Shown piece by piece: positions 1-8,161 of a stretch of DNA of 64,000 nucleotides. Source of the DNA: Thermococcus sp. (lineage in GTDB: Archaea; Methanobacteriota_B; Thermococci; Thermococcales; Thermococcaceae); NCBI RefSeq assembly GCF_027023865.1, contig NZ_JALVUC010000003.1, forward strand, positions 86,998 through 150,997, given 5' to 3'. The notes under the pieces are model-generated. The model made no database searches and was not told the origin of the DNA. It saw only the letters and a list, made by a program, of their open reading frames with translations. Numbering within the stretch: the stretch's first letter is position 1; the number at the start of each line of letters is the position of its first letter. The position numbers were made by a program, and so were the translations under genes.

Positions 1-698
1 TCGGCCAGATCAAGCTCGTAATCTGTGAGTTCTCCTTCCTCCAGCGGGAACGCGTTGAAGAAGCTCTGCCTGAGTAGCTCGTAGGCCTCCCAGCGGTTGA
101 GCTTTACCCCCTCGCGCTCCAGCGTTGTAACGCGCTCCCATATCGAGGAAACGCCCTTGTCCTGGAGCTTGAGCTTGGAAACGCGGAGAACTCTTCCGAG
201 AACCTCAACGCGCGTGGAGTACATGAAGGTGCCGTGCTGCAGTATAACGCCCTTCTTCCTCGTCTGGGCGGAGCCGCTGATCTTCTTTCCGTTCACGGTG
301 ACGTCGTTCAGGCCGGAAAAGTCGGCATCAAGACTGAGCTCCTTCAATGCATCGACAAGCGGGCCGGCCAGATAGCGGTAGCTGCTCTCGACATTCTTTA
401 GGGCAAGATGAAAGTCCTCGCCGATAACGACCGAGTAGGTTACCTCACCAAACTCGTCATGGAAGACGGAGCCGCCGCCGGTGATGCGCCTGACGACCGG
501 GATGTCGAGCTTCCTTGCCTCGTCGAGGTTCACGTCGTGGACGACGCTCTGAAAGCGGCCTATCGTGACTGAACTTGGTGAGAAGGCGTATAAGCGAACC
601 GTGTTGGGGGCTTTGCCCTCTATCCTAGCGTGCATTATGGCCTCATCTATGGCCATTTGAACCTCGGGCCTTGCAACTATGAGCGGTATGAAGCGCAT
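1..698 (-). CDS. lplA: Lipoate-protein ligase A family protein (partial, runs off the window)
   Basis: This gene would attach lipoate (or octanoate) to lysines of 2-oxoacid dehydrogenase or glycine-cleavage proteins through an acyl-AMP intermediate. About 232 residues are visible from the N-terminus. They include the family's RRITGGGSVFHD segment (lipoyl-AMP binding) near residue 70 and the KISGSAQ lysine motif near residue 140. The start at 698 is supported by GGTGAT seven bases upstream and by a TATA-like CTTAAAAAC near 735-745. An in-frame GTG twelve bases upstream is less likely because it overlaps that ribosome site. The C-terminus, and any separate LplB partner found in some archaea, lies outside the window. 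Biotin ligase is an alternative, but the GGG motif context fits lipoate ligases better. Confidence 0.85.
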   Translation of the reverse strand, partial: MRFIPLIVARPEVQMAIDEAIMHARIEGKAPNTVRLYAFSPSSVTIGRFQSVVHDVNLDEARKLDIPVVRRITGGGSVFHDEFGEVTYSVVIGEDFHLALKNVESSYRYLAGPLVDALKELSLDADFSGLNDVTVNGKKISGSAQTRKKGVILQHGTFMYSTRVEVLGRVLRVSKLKLQDKGVSSIWERVTTLEREGVKLNRWEAYELLRQSFFNAFPLEEGELTDYELDLA

Positions 699-718
699 CG
701 TTTGAATCACCGGGGTTA

Positions 719-1395
719 AAAGCTCTCGAATGTTTTTAAGCCCAGCGATGATAATGTTAAGCCCCCTAAGGGATGTGGGAGTTGGCCCTGTGGGGCAAGC
801 AGGCTTTGTTCTACAAAGAGGCTTTTAGAAAAAGCTCCACCAGAAGTTTGTGATTCTCGTTAATACTTCCCTCCCTAAGGATTTCAAGCTGAATTCACAG
901 CATTGATAAGTGGATTCGCTAGGGGGAACCCTTTTGGAAGGGTTCACTCACCCGCGCTCCTTGGGGTGTTAAAACGCTGAACCCGTATGAAAAATGCTCT
1001 TGACAAGGAATCCACTCTCAAAAAGCAACTTTAAAGGGAAATCCAACTGTAATGCCCCTTTAGGCGACAATCACCAACTTGATCAAACTCAACGGGATTA
1101 CCGTCCCGTGTGTTGGGGCAATGCTCCAACGTCGCGCAGGCAAACAAGCTTTTAGAAGGCTTGACCAAAAGAATACCTTCTCACAAAAGAGCAAGAGGTC
1201 AGTCGTGCACTGCCCGAGACATAATTCTCAGGGGTTTCCATGAAAAAGGGCCTTTAAAATCGTTTCAACTTCATCATTGGTCCCCTTGGGTGAAACACTT
1301 GCAAAGGACCAAATTGGTGAGAAACCCAATTAAAATTGAACCTTCAAAAGAAGCACACCTTATCCCGCCAGCGTTTTGCGAGGCAAAGGGCTAAA
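719..1395. other. Gene-free stretch with hairpins and a probable decayed reading frame
   Basis: No intact gene is convincing here. Visible structure includes a perfect 8-bp inverted repeat GAACCCTT-ttgg-AAGGGTTC at 926-945, a CTTTGT-tct-ACAAAG hairpin near 811-825, and an imperfect GTTGG..CCAAC hairpin near 1113-1131. From about 1020 to 1240 one plus-strand frame reads like protein (for example NLIKLNGITVPCVGAML) but carries internal stops. A second frame continues it to about 1390. This suggests a decayed ORF, perhaps from a mobile element; I do not recognise the family. A 28-bp hairpin motif at its end (1365-1392) recurs in the pyrB-pyrI spacer. Confidence 0.4.
1365..1392 (+). repeat. Dispersed hairpin motif, copy 1
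   Basis: A 28-bp motif able to fold as AGC-G-TTTTGC / GCAAAG-G-GCT with a 3-nt loop. It matches 25 of 28 positions of the segment at 44921-44948 on the opposite strand. The stem-forming bases are retained in both copies, which suggests a small dispersed repeat rather than chance. Confidence 0.5.
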
Positions 1396-1535
1396 TGGTG
1401 GGGGCACGGGGATTTGAACCCCGGTCCGCGGGTTTCTCCGGGTCAGAGCTCCAAAGGCTCATCCCCACTCAGCAAACCCGCAAGTCCTCATACCTCTGGA
1501 GCCCGCGATGATGGACCAGGCTACACCATGCCCCC
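1396..1535 (-). tRNA. tRNA-Trp (anticodon CCA) with a 62-nt intron
   Basis: The acceptor stem GGGGGCA/TGCCCCC, discriminator A and an encoded CCA (1396-1398) frame the gene. The anticodon stem is GCGGG/CCCGC, with loop C-U-CCA-G-A. The intron (1434-1495) lies between positions 37 and 38. A bulge-helix-bulge is visible: CUCC of the anticodon loop pairs with GGAG at the intron end, flanked by 3-nt bulges AGA and AAA, which is the substrate shape for EndA (encoded at 61586-62116). A TATA-like ACTTATAAAC lies about 25 bases upstream on the minus strand (near 1563-1572). The mature tRNA is 78 nt including CCA. Confidence 0.95.
1434..1495 (-). ncRNA. tRNA-Trp intron acting as a box C/D 2'-O-methylation guide
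   Basis: The intron contains a C-like box (GTATGAG), D' (CTGA), C' (GGATGAG) and D (CTGA) in order. The guide before D (..UGGAGCU) pairs with GCUCCA of the anticodon loop, and the fifth base upstream of D faces C34. The guide before D' (GCGGGUUUG) pairs with AAACCCGC spanning the 3' splice junction and places its fifth base opposite C39. This matches the known euryarchaeal pre-tRNA-Trp arrangement in which the unspliced intron directs methylation of positions 34 and 39. Because the D' target includes intron bases, modification should precede splicing. Confidence 0.85.
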
Positions 1536-1609
1536 ATCCGGCTTTAGCTTAACAGTGCGGGGTTTATAAGTTTTGTGGAGGGACAGGTTTTATTAACCAT
1601 AACAAAACC

Positions 1610-1682
1610 TTACGGTGGGGGCCCCATGGGGAGCTTGTCGCTGTGGGGGCAACATCTGCGACCGACCCTTCTTTTCTTCAGG
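1610..1682 (+). ncRNA. Candidate small structured RNA upstream of fbp
   Basis: A TATA-like TTTTATTAA at 1587-1595 would place a transcription start near 1612-1618. The following sequence is GC-rich and foldable: CCCC-AT-GGGG near 1622-1631, then GTCGC (1637-1641) paired with GCGAC (1658-1662). It ends at a pyrimidine/T-rich tract near 1669-1680. No ORF is present. It could be a guide RNA or simply the structured upstream part of the fbp leader; neither K-turn nor ACA box is clear. Confidence 0.3.
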
Positions 1683-1709
1683 ATGGACACTTTTTGCCAT
1701 CCCTATGTG

Positions 1710-1726
1710 TATCATCGACGGTGATA
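1710..1726 (+). promoter_or_regulatory. TGM operator upstream of the fbp TATA box
   Basis: TATCAT-CGACG-GTGATA matches the Thermococcales glycolytic motif TATCAC-N5-GTGATA at 11 of 12 positions. It sits directly upstream of the BRE/TATA region (TTTTATAAAC at 1733-1742). In Thermococcus the regulator Tgr (TrmBL1) activates gluconeogenic genes from this position and represses glycolytic genes from sites downstream of TATA. The site therefore predicts activation of fbp during gluconeogenesis. Confidence 0.85.
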
Positions 1727-1772
1727 TTAACGTTTTATAAACATAAAAGTGTTAAGGATACTGGTGGTTGCT

Positions 1773-2900
1773 ATGGCAGCTGGTGAAAAAATAACCGTTA
1801 GCGTTATCAAGGCGGACATCGGCGGCTGGCCGGGGCACTCCAGAGTGCATCCGCAGCTCGTTGAGACCGCCGAGAAAGTCCTCTCAAAAGCAGTCGAGGA
1901 TGGAACCATAATTGACTTCTACGTTGCGACCTGCGGCGACGACCTTCAGCTTATCATGACCCACAAGAAGGGTGTTGACAGCTCTGAGGTTCACGGTCTC
2001 GCCTGGAATGCCTTTGAGGAGGCCACTAGTGTTGCAAAGGGACTCGGTCTCTACGGTGCCGGCCAGGACCTCCTTAAGGATGCATTTAGTGGAAACGTCC
2101 GCGGAATGGGACCGGGCGTTGCGGAGATGGAGATAACCCTAAGGAAGAGCGAGCCTATAGTTACCTTCCACATGGATAAGACCGAGCCTGGAGCCTTCAA
2201 CCTGCCAGTATTCAGAATGTTCGCGGACCCGTTCAACACCGCTGGTCTCGTCATCGACCCGAACATGCACATGGGCTTCCGCTTTGAAGTCTGGGACATC
2301 AAGGAGCACAAGCGTGTGGTTCTCAACACTCCAGAAGAGCTTTATGACCTGCTGGCGCTTATAGGTGCTAAGAGCCGCTATGTCATCAAGCGTGTCTTCC
2401 CCAAGGAAGGCCACAGGATAAGCAAGGACGAGCCCGTTGCGGTGGTCAGCACCGAGAAGCTCTACCAGATAGCAGGAGAGTACGTTGGAAAGGACGACCC
2501 TGTTGCCATCGTCAGGGCGCAGAGCGGTCTTCCCGCCCTCGGTGAAGTCCTCGAGCCCTTTGCCTTTCCACACCTCGTCAGCGGCTGGATGCGTGGCTCT
2601 CACAACGGCCCGATAATGCCAGTCTCGATGCACCAAGCCAACCCAACCCGCTTTGACGGTCCACCGAGGGTTGTCGCCCTCGGCTGGCAGATAAACCCAG
2701 AAGGGAAGCTTGTCGGTCCGGTTGACCTCTTCGACGATCCGGCCTTCGACGGCGCGAGGCAGAAGGCAGTCGAGATCGCGGATTACATGCGCAGGCACGG
2801 CCCCTTCGAGCCGCACAGACTCCCGATGGAGGACATGGAGTACACTACTCTTCCGGGCGTCCTCAAGAGGCTTGAGGAGCGCTTTGAGAAAATTGAGTGA
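1773..2900 (+). CDS. fbp: Fructose-1,6-bisphosphate aldolase/phosphatase (archaeal class V FBPase)
   Basis: Bifunctional enzyme of gluconeogenesis that condenses triose phosphates to fructose 1,6-bisphosphate and dephosphorylates it to fructose 6-phosphate. The 375-residue length is that of the archaeal family. The N-terminal metal/substrate segment KADIGGWPGHSR is intact, as is the Y-x2-K pair (about Tyr203 and Lys206) expected for the aldolase Schiff base. The ATG at 1773 is preferred over a GTG at 1749 because GGTGG lies five bases upstream of it and the resulting length fits the family. TATA at 1733-1742 gives a short leader. It lies next to gor on the same strand but has its own promoter and TGM site. 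Confidence 0.95.
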   Translation: MAAGEKITVSVIKADIGGWPGHSRVHPQLVETAEKVLSKAVEDGTIIDFYVATCGDDLQLIMTHKKGVDSSEVHGLAWNAFEEATSVAKGLGLYGAGQDLLKDAFSGNVRGMGPGVAEMEITLRKSEPIVTFHMDKTEPGAFNLPVFRMFADPFNTAGLVIDPNMHMGFRFEVWDIKEHKRVVLNTPEELYDLLALIGAKSRYVIKRVFPKEGHRISKDEPVAVVSTEKLYQIAGEYVGKDDPVAIVRAQSGLPALGEVLEPFAFPHLVSGWMRGSHNGPIMPVSMHQANPTRFDGPPRVVALGWQINPEGKLVGPVDLFDDPAFDGARQKAVEIADYMRRHGPFEPHRLPMEDMEYTTLPGVLKRLEERFEKIE

Positions 2901-3024
2901 TCCTTCTCCTCTTTCCCTTCCGCTTTTTTGATGCCGTTCCTTCTGAGGGGTTAAGGTTTTTATACTGGACAGTCCAACCTTCGTGCCAGTTATCGGAAGC
3001 CTTAAATATGCTCCGGGAAGAAAC

Positions 3025-3041
3025 CAACACTTAGAGTGATA
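3025..3041 (+). promoter_or_regulatory. TGM operator downstream of the gor TATA box
   Basis: CAACAC-TTAGA-GTGATA has one perfect TGM half (GTGATA) and one 4-of-6 half. It lies about 15 bases downstream of the TATA-like TTAAATATG (3002-3010), overlapping the expected transcription start. This is the repressing geometry known for glycolytic genes of the Tgr regulon. Confidence 0.65.
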
Positions 3042-3056
3042 CAAAGGGGTGGGATC

Positions 3057-5015
3057 ATGAGGTTCACGGTTCTCAGACTCAACCTGAGTGATGGAAGCGT
3101 CGAAAGCGGGGAGATCGAGGAGGAGGGTATCTACGGGGTCATAGACTACGGCCTTGAGCTTCACGAAAAGCTCAAAACTCATGGTGTTGACCCATACGAT
3201 CCCAAGAACATCGTCGTGATGGGTAGGGGCCCCTTCGCAGGCTCAATCCTCCCGGGAGCGCACAGGCTCATGTTCTTCTTCCGCTCGCCTCTCTACGGAA
3301 CGCTCTTTCCATCGGCCATGGGTGGAGCCGCTTATGCCTTCAAGAACGTGGGAGTGGACTTTGTCACCTTTAAGGGAAAAGCTAAGAAGCCCGTTGTTGT
3401 TGTTCTCTACAACGACGGAGAGAACGTGAGGGTTGAGCTCCACGAGATAGAGCTGGAAAAGGTCACAGAGATATGGCGGAATTACAAGGGTGAGGAGGGT
3501 GTCTATGCCCTCACACAGTACATCATGGATACCTTTGGAAACCGCTTTGATTTCGAATACAGGATAGCGGTCGTCGGACCTGCTTCACTGAACACCAACT
3601 ACGGTGGGATCTTCTCCCAGACCCTGAGAAAGGGCAAGCGTGTTGAGGGAAGCGAGGACTGGGCGGCCCGCGGCGGCTCCGGAAGCGTTCTCCTGAGGGC
3701 TCACAACGTCGTTGGAATCCTCTTCGGTGGAAAGCCGAGGAAGAGGACATTCCCGGGGGAGGACATCTCATCGTTTAGAACTGTCAAAGGCATCGTCGAG
3801 GGGGTGCACAAGAAGCCTTATAACGACGCCATAGCGGAAAAGACCGTTAAGTACAAGTACAATCCCAAGCTGAAAACAGGCGGAACCTTTGGCGGCAACT
3901 ACCCAGCAGAAGGCGACTTCGTTCCGATACTCAACTGGAGCATGCCCTACATCGAAAAGGAGGAACGCATAAAGGTTCATGAGGCCATAATGAAGCACTA
4001 TTGGGAGCCCTTCAACAAAGAGGCTATTGAACCAAAGAACTGGACGAACTGCGGCGAGCCGTGCCCTGTCGTCTGCAAGAAGTATGCCAACGGTCACCAC
4101 ATAGAGTACGAGCCGAGGGAGGCGAACGGCCCGCTCAGTGGCGTTATAACCCTTCGTGCAAGCGACATAAGCGTCCCAGCGGTGGATGCAATGGGTTTTG
4201 ATGCGATAGAGTTCGGTGGAACTGCCGCCTGGGTTCTCGAGCTCGTCCACAGAGGCCTTCTCAAGCCGGAAGAAGTAGGACTGAGCGACAAACCTGACTT
4301 CACGAAGGAGGCTCTCCTCACGAGGCCAGTTGAAGCGAGCGAGAGGAACGCGAAGCTCGTTGCAGAATTAGCCCACCGCGTCTCCTTTGCCGAGAACGAG
4401 ATAGCCAAGATAATCGGCCTCGGCAAGAGGAAGGCAAGCGTCATCCTCGATGAGAAGTTCAAGGACAGGCTCAAGTATGGGGAGAGCTTCAAGGACTACG
4501 CCGTTTTCACTCCGCTCGGTGAGGCTGGTGAAATAACTCCTACAATGTACTGGGCCATTGGCAACTACATACCGCTTCCAATACAGGGTCGCTACTGGAC
4601 GTTCTATCAGTTCGGCGTCTTTCTTGAGCCTGAAGAGTTAGCTGGCAAAATAATAGCTAGTACCATCTGGGAGTTCTGGTATGATAACGTCGGCTGGTGT
4701 CGCTTCCACCGCAAGTGGATGAAGCCCGTTCTCAAAGCCCTCTTCATGGACGCTTACGGCGAGAACGTCGACATGGAAGAGCACTCCAAGAGACAGCTCA
4801 AGCGCATGATAGAGTTCGCGAGGAGAGCAGGCTACACGCCGGTCTTCTGGGACTCAATGAGGGTCATAGATCTCATCGCGAGAGGGAGCAAGGAGTTCGG
4901 AAACGAGCACTGGGCGGGGAAGTTCCAGCTGGACAAGGTCGGCACCGCCAAGGAATACCTAGAGAAGGTTCTGGATGCTTATAGCGAGGAGCTTGGAGTG
5001 GAGTGGAGGCTCTGA
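3057..5015 (+). CDS. gor: Glyceraldehyde-3-phosphate:ferredoxin oxidoreductase (tungsten, AOR family)
   Basis: Cytoplasmic enzyme of the modified Embden-Meyerhof pathway that oxidises glyceraldehyde 3-phosphate to 3-phosphoglycerate with ferredoxin as acceptor. The 652 residues closely resemble Pyrococcus GAPOR (653 aa), for example DPYDPKNIVVMGRGPFAGS and FFFRSPLYGTLFPSAMGGAA in the N-terminal tungstopterin domain. Cysteines for the [4Fe-4S] cluster are seen near residues 332-341 (CGEPCPVVC) and near 545 (GWCRFH). The ATG at 3057 follows GGGGTGGG; an in-frame GTG at 3036 would fall inside the operator. The gene is monocistronic, and the next gene downstream is convergent. Confidence 0.95.
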   Translation: MRFTVLRLNLSDGSVESGEIEEEGIYGVIDYGLELHEKLKTHGVDPYDPKNIVVMGRGPFAGSILPGAHRLMFFFRSPLYGTLFPSAMGGAAYAFKNVGVDFVTFKGKAKKPVVVVLYNDGENVRVELHEIELEKVTEIWRNYKGEEGVYALTQYIMDTFGNRFDFEYRIAVVGPASLNTNYGGIFSQTLRKGKRVEGSEDWAARGGSGSVLLRAHNVVGILFGGKPRKRTFPGEDISSFRTVKGIVEGVHKKPYNDAIAEKTVKYKYNPKLKTGGTFGGNYPAEGDFVPILNWSMPYIEKEERIKVHEAIMKHYWEPFNKEAIEPKNWTNCGEPCPVVCKKYANGHHIEYEPREANGPLSGVITLRASDISVPAVDAMGFDAIEFGGTAAWVLELVHRGLLKPEEVGLSDKPDFTKEALLTRPVEASERNAKLVAELAHRVSFAENEIAKIIGLGKRKASVILDEKFKDRLKYGESFKDYAVFTPLGEAGEITPTMYWAIGNYIPLPIQGRYWTFYQFGVFLEPEELAGKIIASTIWEFWYDNVGWCRFHRKWMKPVLKALFMDAYGENVDMEEHSKRQLKRMIEFARRAGYTPVFWDSMRVIDLIARGSKEFGNEHWAGKFQLDKVGTAKEYLEKVLDAYSEELGVEWRL

Positions 5016-5067
5016 CCGGTGTTTTATCCATTCCTCTTCCTTACTAACGAAAAATTAATGAGAAGGG

Positions 5068-5784
5068 TTAAAACGGCTTCTCAAGCATATAGCCGGAACG
5101 TAGACTTCTGAGTGCAAAGAGCAAGAAAATTCCTGTTAAGCCCGCTGAGACCAGCCAGGGTATGGAGCTTACACTCTGCAGTCCAATGGCCGAGCGGATG
5201 CAGGATAGTAGGTAGGTAACGGGATTCAGATAGAGCGCCGGAAAGCTGGAGCGGTAGTAGGCCGGAGAGAACACTACAAGAAGCCAGGGCAGTATCCCGG
5301 TAACGGCCATCGCCTTGTAGGGGTTTCCAATCTTCGCACCTATGGAGACGGCAAGTGTCCCCAGCTCACTAAAAGTGATCAAAAGGGCCAGGATCAGGAG
5401 AAAGATGTTTATCCTACCTGCTCCTTGGTAGTAAACAATAACTGCGAGACCGATAAGCACTTGGGGGAGAACCAGGAGAGAATATGTGAGGAACTGGGCG
5501 AAGACTACTGTCGATATCCTCGGGGGTAGCGTTGAATACAGCTCAAGAACGCTGGGTTCGAAGACGTTGCTGACCCTGCTCGTCAGTGTCCCAAGAAAAG
5601 AGCTTACCAGCGAAACAACGATAAAGCCACTCACGAGGTACGAGATATCCTCAGGCGTTCTTGAGGTGGAGTCCATGATCATCATGAAGAGCAGGGCCAG
5701 CGGCATAAGTAGGAGATTGACGAAGAGAAACGTTTTGTAGATCCTCATACCCCTTAGCTCCATTCCGATTAGAGGGCGAATCAT
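5068..5784 (-). CDS. ABC-2 type permease subunit
   Basis: Integral membrane protein of 238 residues with about six hydrophobic segments and the overall look of ABC-2 (NatB/DrrB-like) exporter permeases. The start ATG overlaps the stop of the upstream ATPase gene (ATGA), so the two are translationally coupled. Together with the AT-rich secreted protein upstream (6726-8114) they form a three-gene operon. The substrate is unknown; the secreted protein or something it acts on is a natural guess but is inference. Confidence 0.85.
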   Translation of the reverse strand: MIRPLIGMELRGMRIYKTFLFVNLLLMPLALLFMMIMDSTSRTPEDISYLVSGFIVVSLVSSFLGTLTSRVSNVFEPSVLELYSTLPPRISTVVFAQFLTYSLLVLPQVLIGLAVIVYYQGAGRINIFLLILALLITFSELGTLAVSIGAKIGNPYKAMAVTGILPWLLVVFSPAYYRSSFPALYLNPVTYLLSCIRSAIGLQSVSSIPWLVSAGLTGIFLLFALRSLRSGYMLEKPF

Positions 5785-6689
5785 TCGCCATCCCTCCCTA
5801 TGAGGTTTATCACAAGGTTCTCAAATGAGGGGGACTCGATTTCGAGGTAAGACACGCCTGCAGTCTTGAGGACCGTCTCTACAGTATCCAGGGCATCTTC
5901 AAGCGTCTCAAACGCCAGCTCATAGAGGTGTCCACGCTTTCTGTGCTCCTTTGGAAGGACGCTTGAGGGTATCTCCCTCTGCGGTATAAGACGAACTTCA
6001 GTGGGCATCTTAATCATTGAGACCATATCCGCTGGAGTGCCAGAGGCCACTATTTTCCCGTGGAGGAGAAGGTATACCCTGTCGCACAGGGCTTTTACCT
6101 CGTTCATGTCGTGGCTGGCGAGGAGGGTCCCTTCACGGTTGGAGTCCCTTATCACCTCCCACAGCCGGTGCTTTGTAACGATGTCTACCATGCTCGTTGG
6201 TTCGTCGAGCACGAGAACGGGAAGCTCCTGAACGAGGGCCATTGCCAACAGTAGGGACTTCTTCATGCCTCCCGACAGCTGATACCCGAAGAACTTTGCT
6301 GCTCCACTGAGGCCCACGAGGTTCAAAACATTAGATATTCGTTCTCTTATTTCATCTTCTGAAATGTTTTTGCCCCTCATCCTAAGGACGTATTCCAGCA
6401 CCTCCTCAACCCTCAAAGAGGGAAAGCTGAGGGGATACTGGGGCACGTAGGCGAGGGTTTTCTTTATGATATCGGCGTTGTCTTCAATGTCTTCGCTCAT
6501 TACTTTAATTGAGCCGCTTGTTGGCTTCAAAAGTCCCAAAAGCTGTCGTATTAGTGTAGTTTTTCCAGCGCCGTTGGGACCTATGATCCCAACGATTTCG
6601 TTCTTTCCAATGCGGATTGAGATTCCATCGTTGGCCTTTGTGCCGTCGGGATATATCTTAGTGAGGTTGTTGATTTCTATCACGTTCAT
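5781..6689 (-). CDS. ABC transporter ATP-binding protein
   Basis: Nucleotide-binding subunit of 302 residues. Walker A is GPNGAGKTT (about residue 37), the signature is LSGGMKKS (about 138), and Walker B is LVLDEPTS (about 160), followed by the H-loop LASHDMNEV. A C-terminal extension of about 80 residues after the ATPase core resembles the CcmA/NatA exporter group. GGAGGG precedes the ATG. It pairs with the permease at 5068-5784; exporter function is inferred from the family. Confidence 0.9.
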   Translation of the reverse strand: MNVIEINNLTKIYPDGTKANDGISIRIGKNEIVGIIGPNGAGKTTLIRQLLGLLKPTSGSIKVMSEDIEDNADIIKKTLAYVPQYPLSFPSLRVEEVLEYVLRMRGKNISEDEIRERISNVLNLVGLSGAAKFFGYQLSGGMKKSLLLAMALVQELPVLVLDEPTSMVDIVTKHRLWEVIRDSNREGTLLASHDMNEVKALCDRVYLLLHGKIVASGTPADMVSMIKMPTEVRLIPQREIPSSVLPKEHRKRGHLYELAFETLEDALDTVETVLKTAGVSYLEIESPSFENLVINLIGRDGE

Positions 6690-6725
6690 TTTTAACCCTC
6701 CAGAAGTTCCCTGTATTCGGATACT

Positions 6726-8114
6726 TCAATTGAATACCTCAACATAAAACCCTACTGGAACGTTGGTATCCACGTGATCTGACCCCCATAGCTCCCACCA
6801 CGGTTTGTTGATGGGAATTGACATTTTGTATGCTGATTTCTCTGCTGAGAATACCACATTGTTGATTGGACCGTCGTTCCTAATTTCACCCATTACCGCA
6901 TATGTGGAGTAACCCTCAACACTGAAGCCCACGAGGAGTGCATCGAACCATGCCGGTAAGCTTTCCCTGGTGAGGTAGTTTATTAGCGCTCCCACTGGAA
7001 CTCCTACCCCAAAGGAATAACCTTTTGTTCCAGTGTATATCCTGTTAAAGAAATCTGCAAGGTAAATGTCCCTGCCCTTGGAACCACTTAGAGTCACGTA
7101 TTCAACCGGTATACCCTCAGTATAAAATTGCGGCCTCTCAAAGCTTACCCCCGATTTTATGTCCTTAACCGAACCGTGTTGCGATGAGGTATCGAAGTGA
7201 TCGATCTTTGCGAAGTACCTCTCATTTCCGGTGAATATGCACGTTGGCTGGGAATGATAAGCACTTTTATAACAGTAGTACTCCTTTTGATGTATATAAT
7301 GAACTGTGCCTCTTACCCAGATGTACCCCCACGTGTTGTCTGCCCCCATGTTCATTATGCTTCCACCACGATACCAATCTGTAAAAGACCTACCCAGAAC
7401 CTTCAGTTTTATCGAACTCGGATCAAAAGATGTTTTATCTGAGATCTTATCTCCAATGGCAACTACAATATCAGGCCCCATGTACGACCCGTGTTCTGCT
7501 CCGAGTTGAACTGTAGCGCTGATTTTAGTCTTTGAGGTTTTGTGAACTATCAATAGAGGTATTTTAACGTCGGTGAAATACCGTTCATCGACCGTTCTCC
7601 ATTCGTACCAGTGCTCTGTTGGGCTCTCTGGTGTGATCTCTTTTGATAGAGTTTTTATCCTCTCATGAGGGATGGGTACTGCGGAAGCATCTTTGAAGTT
7701 TGGCGTGAGTTCTATGCTTTTCTCAAATCCCCATCCACTCAAGGCACTCAGGGGCTTATCAACCCCGTCAATCAAACTGTACACTTTACCATCCTTTTCT
7801 ATCCACAGATCCACCCCTATGAAGGAAGTTTTTGAGCCAATAGTATCCGCACTATTTTTAATCTCCTGAAGTTCACCTTTAGACAGATAAATACTGTTTT
7901 TAAAGAAGAGATGACCACCGAGCGTGCCTCTCTTTATGACTACAATGCTTCCATTTTTGGTGAATGTCCATACGTCGTAGTACACTTTGGCTCCCCGTAA
8001 ACCCTGTGGCGTGGAAACTTTTACATCAATCTTGCCGATTGGTGTGGCACTGGCTGTTACAGCTAGGAAGATGGAAGCTATTAATAAGGCCCCTACAAGT
8101 AGCTTCCACCGCAT
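6726..8114 (-). CDS. Secreted protein of unknown function, first gene of an ABC exporter operon
   Basis: I do not recognise the family. The 462-residue protein begins with a signal peptide (MRWKLLVGALLIASIFLAV, then TASA) and continues as a beta-rich, aromatic-rich exported protein with a few cysteines (a YYCYK..TCIF segment around residues 270-290) and no transmembrane anchor at the C-terminus. The ATG at 8114 is chosen because GGAGGTGA lies just upstream; a longer in-frame start at 8141 lacks a ribosome site and would bury the signal peptide. Base composition is more AT-rich than neighbours, suggesting transfer. Its promoter module is shared with the gene at 62732-63739. The ATPase starts 36 bases downstream. 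Confidence 0.75.
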   Translation of the reverse strand: MRWKLLVGALLIASIFLAVTASATPIGKIDVKVSTPQGLRGAKVYYDVWTFTKNGSIVVIKRGTLGGHLFFKNSIYLSKGELQEIKNSADTIGSKTSFIGVDLWIEKDGKVYSLIDGVDKPLSALSGWGFEKSIELTPNFKDASAVPIPHERIKTLSKEITPESPTEHWYEWRTVDERYFTDVKIPLLIVHKTSKTKISATVQLGAEHGSYMGPDIVVAIGDKISDKTSFDPSSIKLKVLGRSFTDWYRGGSIMNMGADNTWGYIWVRGTVHYIHQKEYYCYKSAYHSQPTCIFTGNERYFAKIDHFDTSSQHGSVKDIKSGVSFERPQFYTEGIPVEYVTLSGSKGRDIYLADFFNRIYTGTKGYSFGVGVPVGALINYLTRESLPAWFDALLVGFSVEGYSTYAVMGEIRNDGPINNVVFSAEKSAYKMSIPINKPWWELWGSDHVDTNVPVGFYVEVFN

Positions 8115-8161
8115 AGAGTTCACCTCCGGAAGTTTTTGCATTATATTTTGACCAACTTCAT

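Noticed and set aside
1110..1394. Plus-strand 94-codon ORF before tRNA-Trp
   Set aside because: No ribosome site or promoter, and the protein-like reading switches frames inside the region; treated as part of a decayed sequence.
1336..1569. Plus-strand ORF across tRNA-Trp
   Set aside because: It is antisense to a well-supported tRNA gene.
2139..3182. 347-codon minus-strand ORF
   Set aside because: Antisense to fbp and gor, both strongly supported; long antisense frames are common in GC-rich codon usage.
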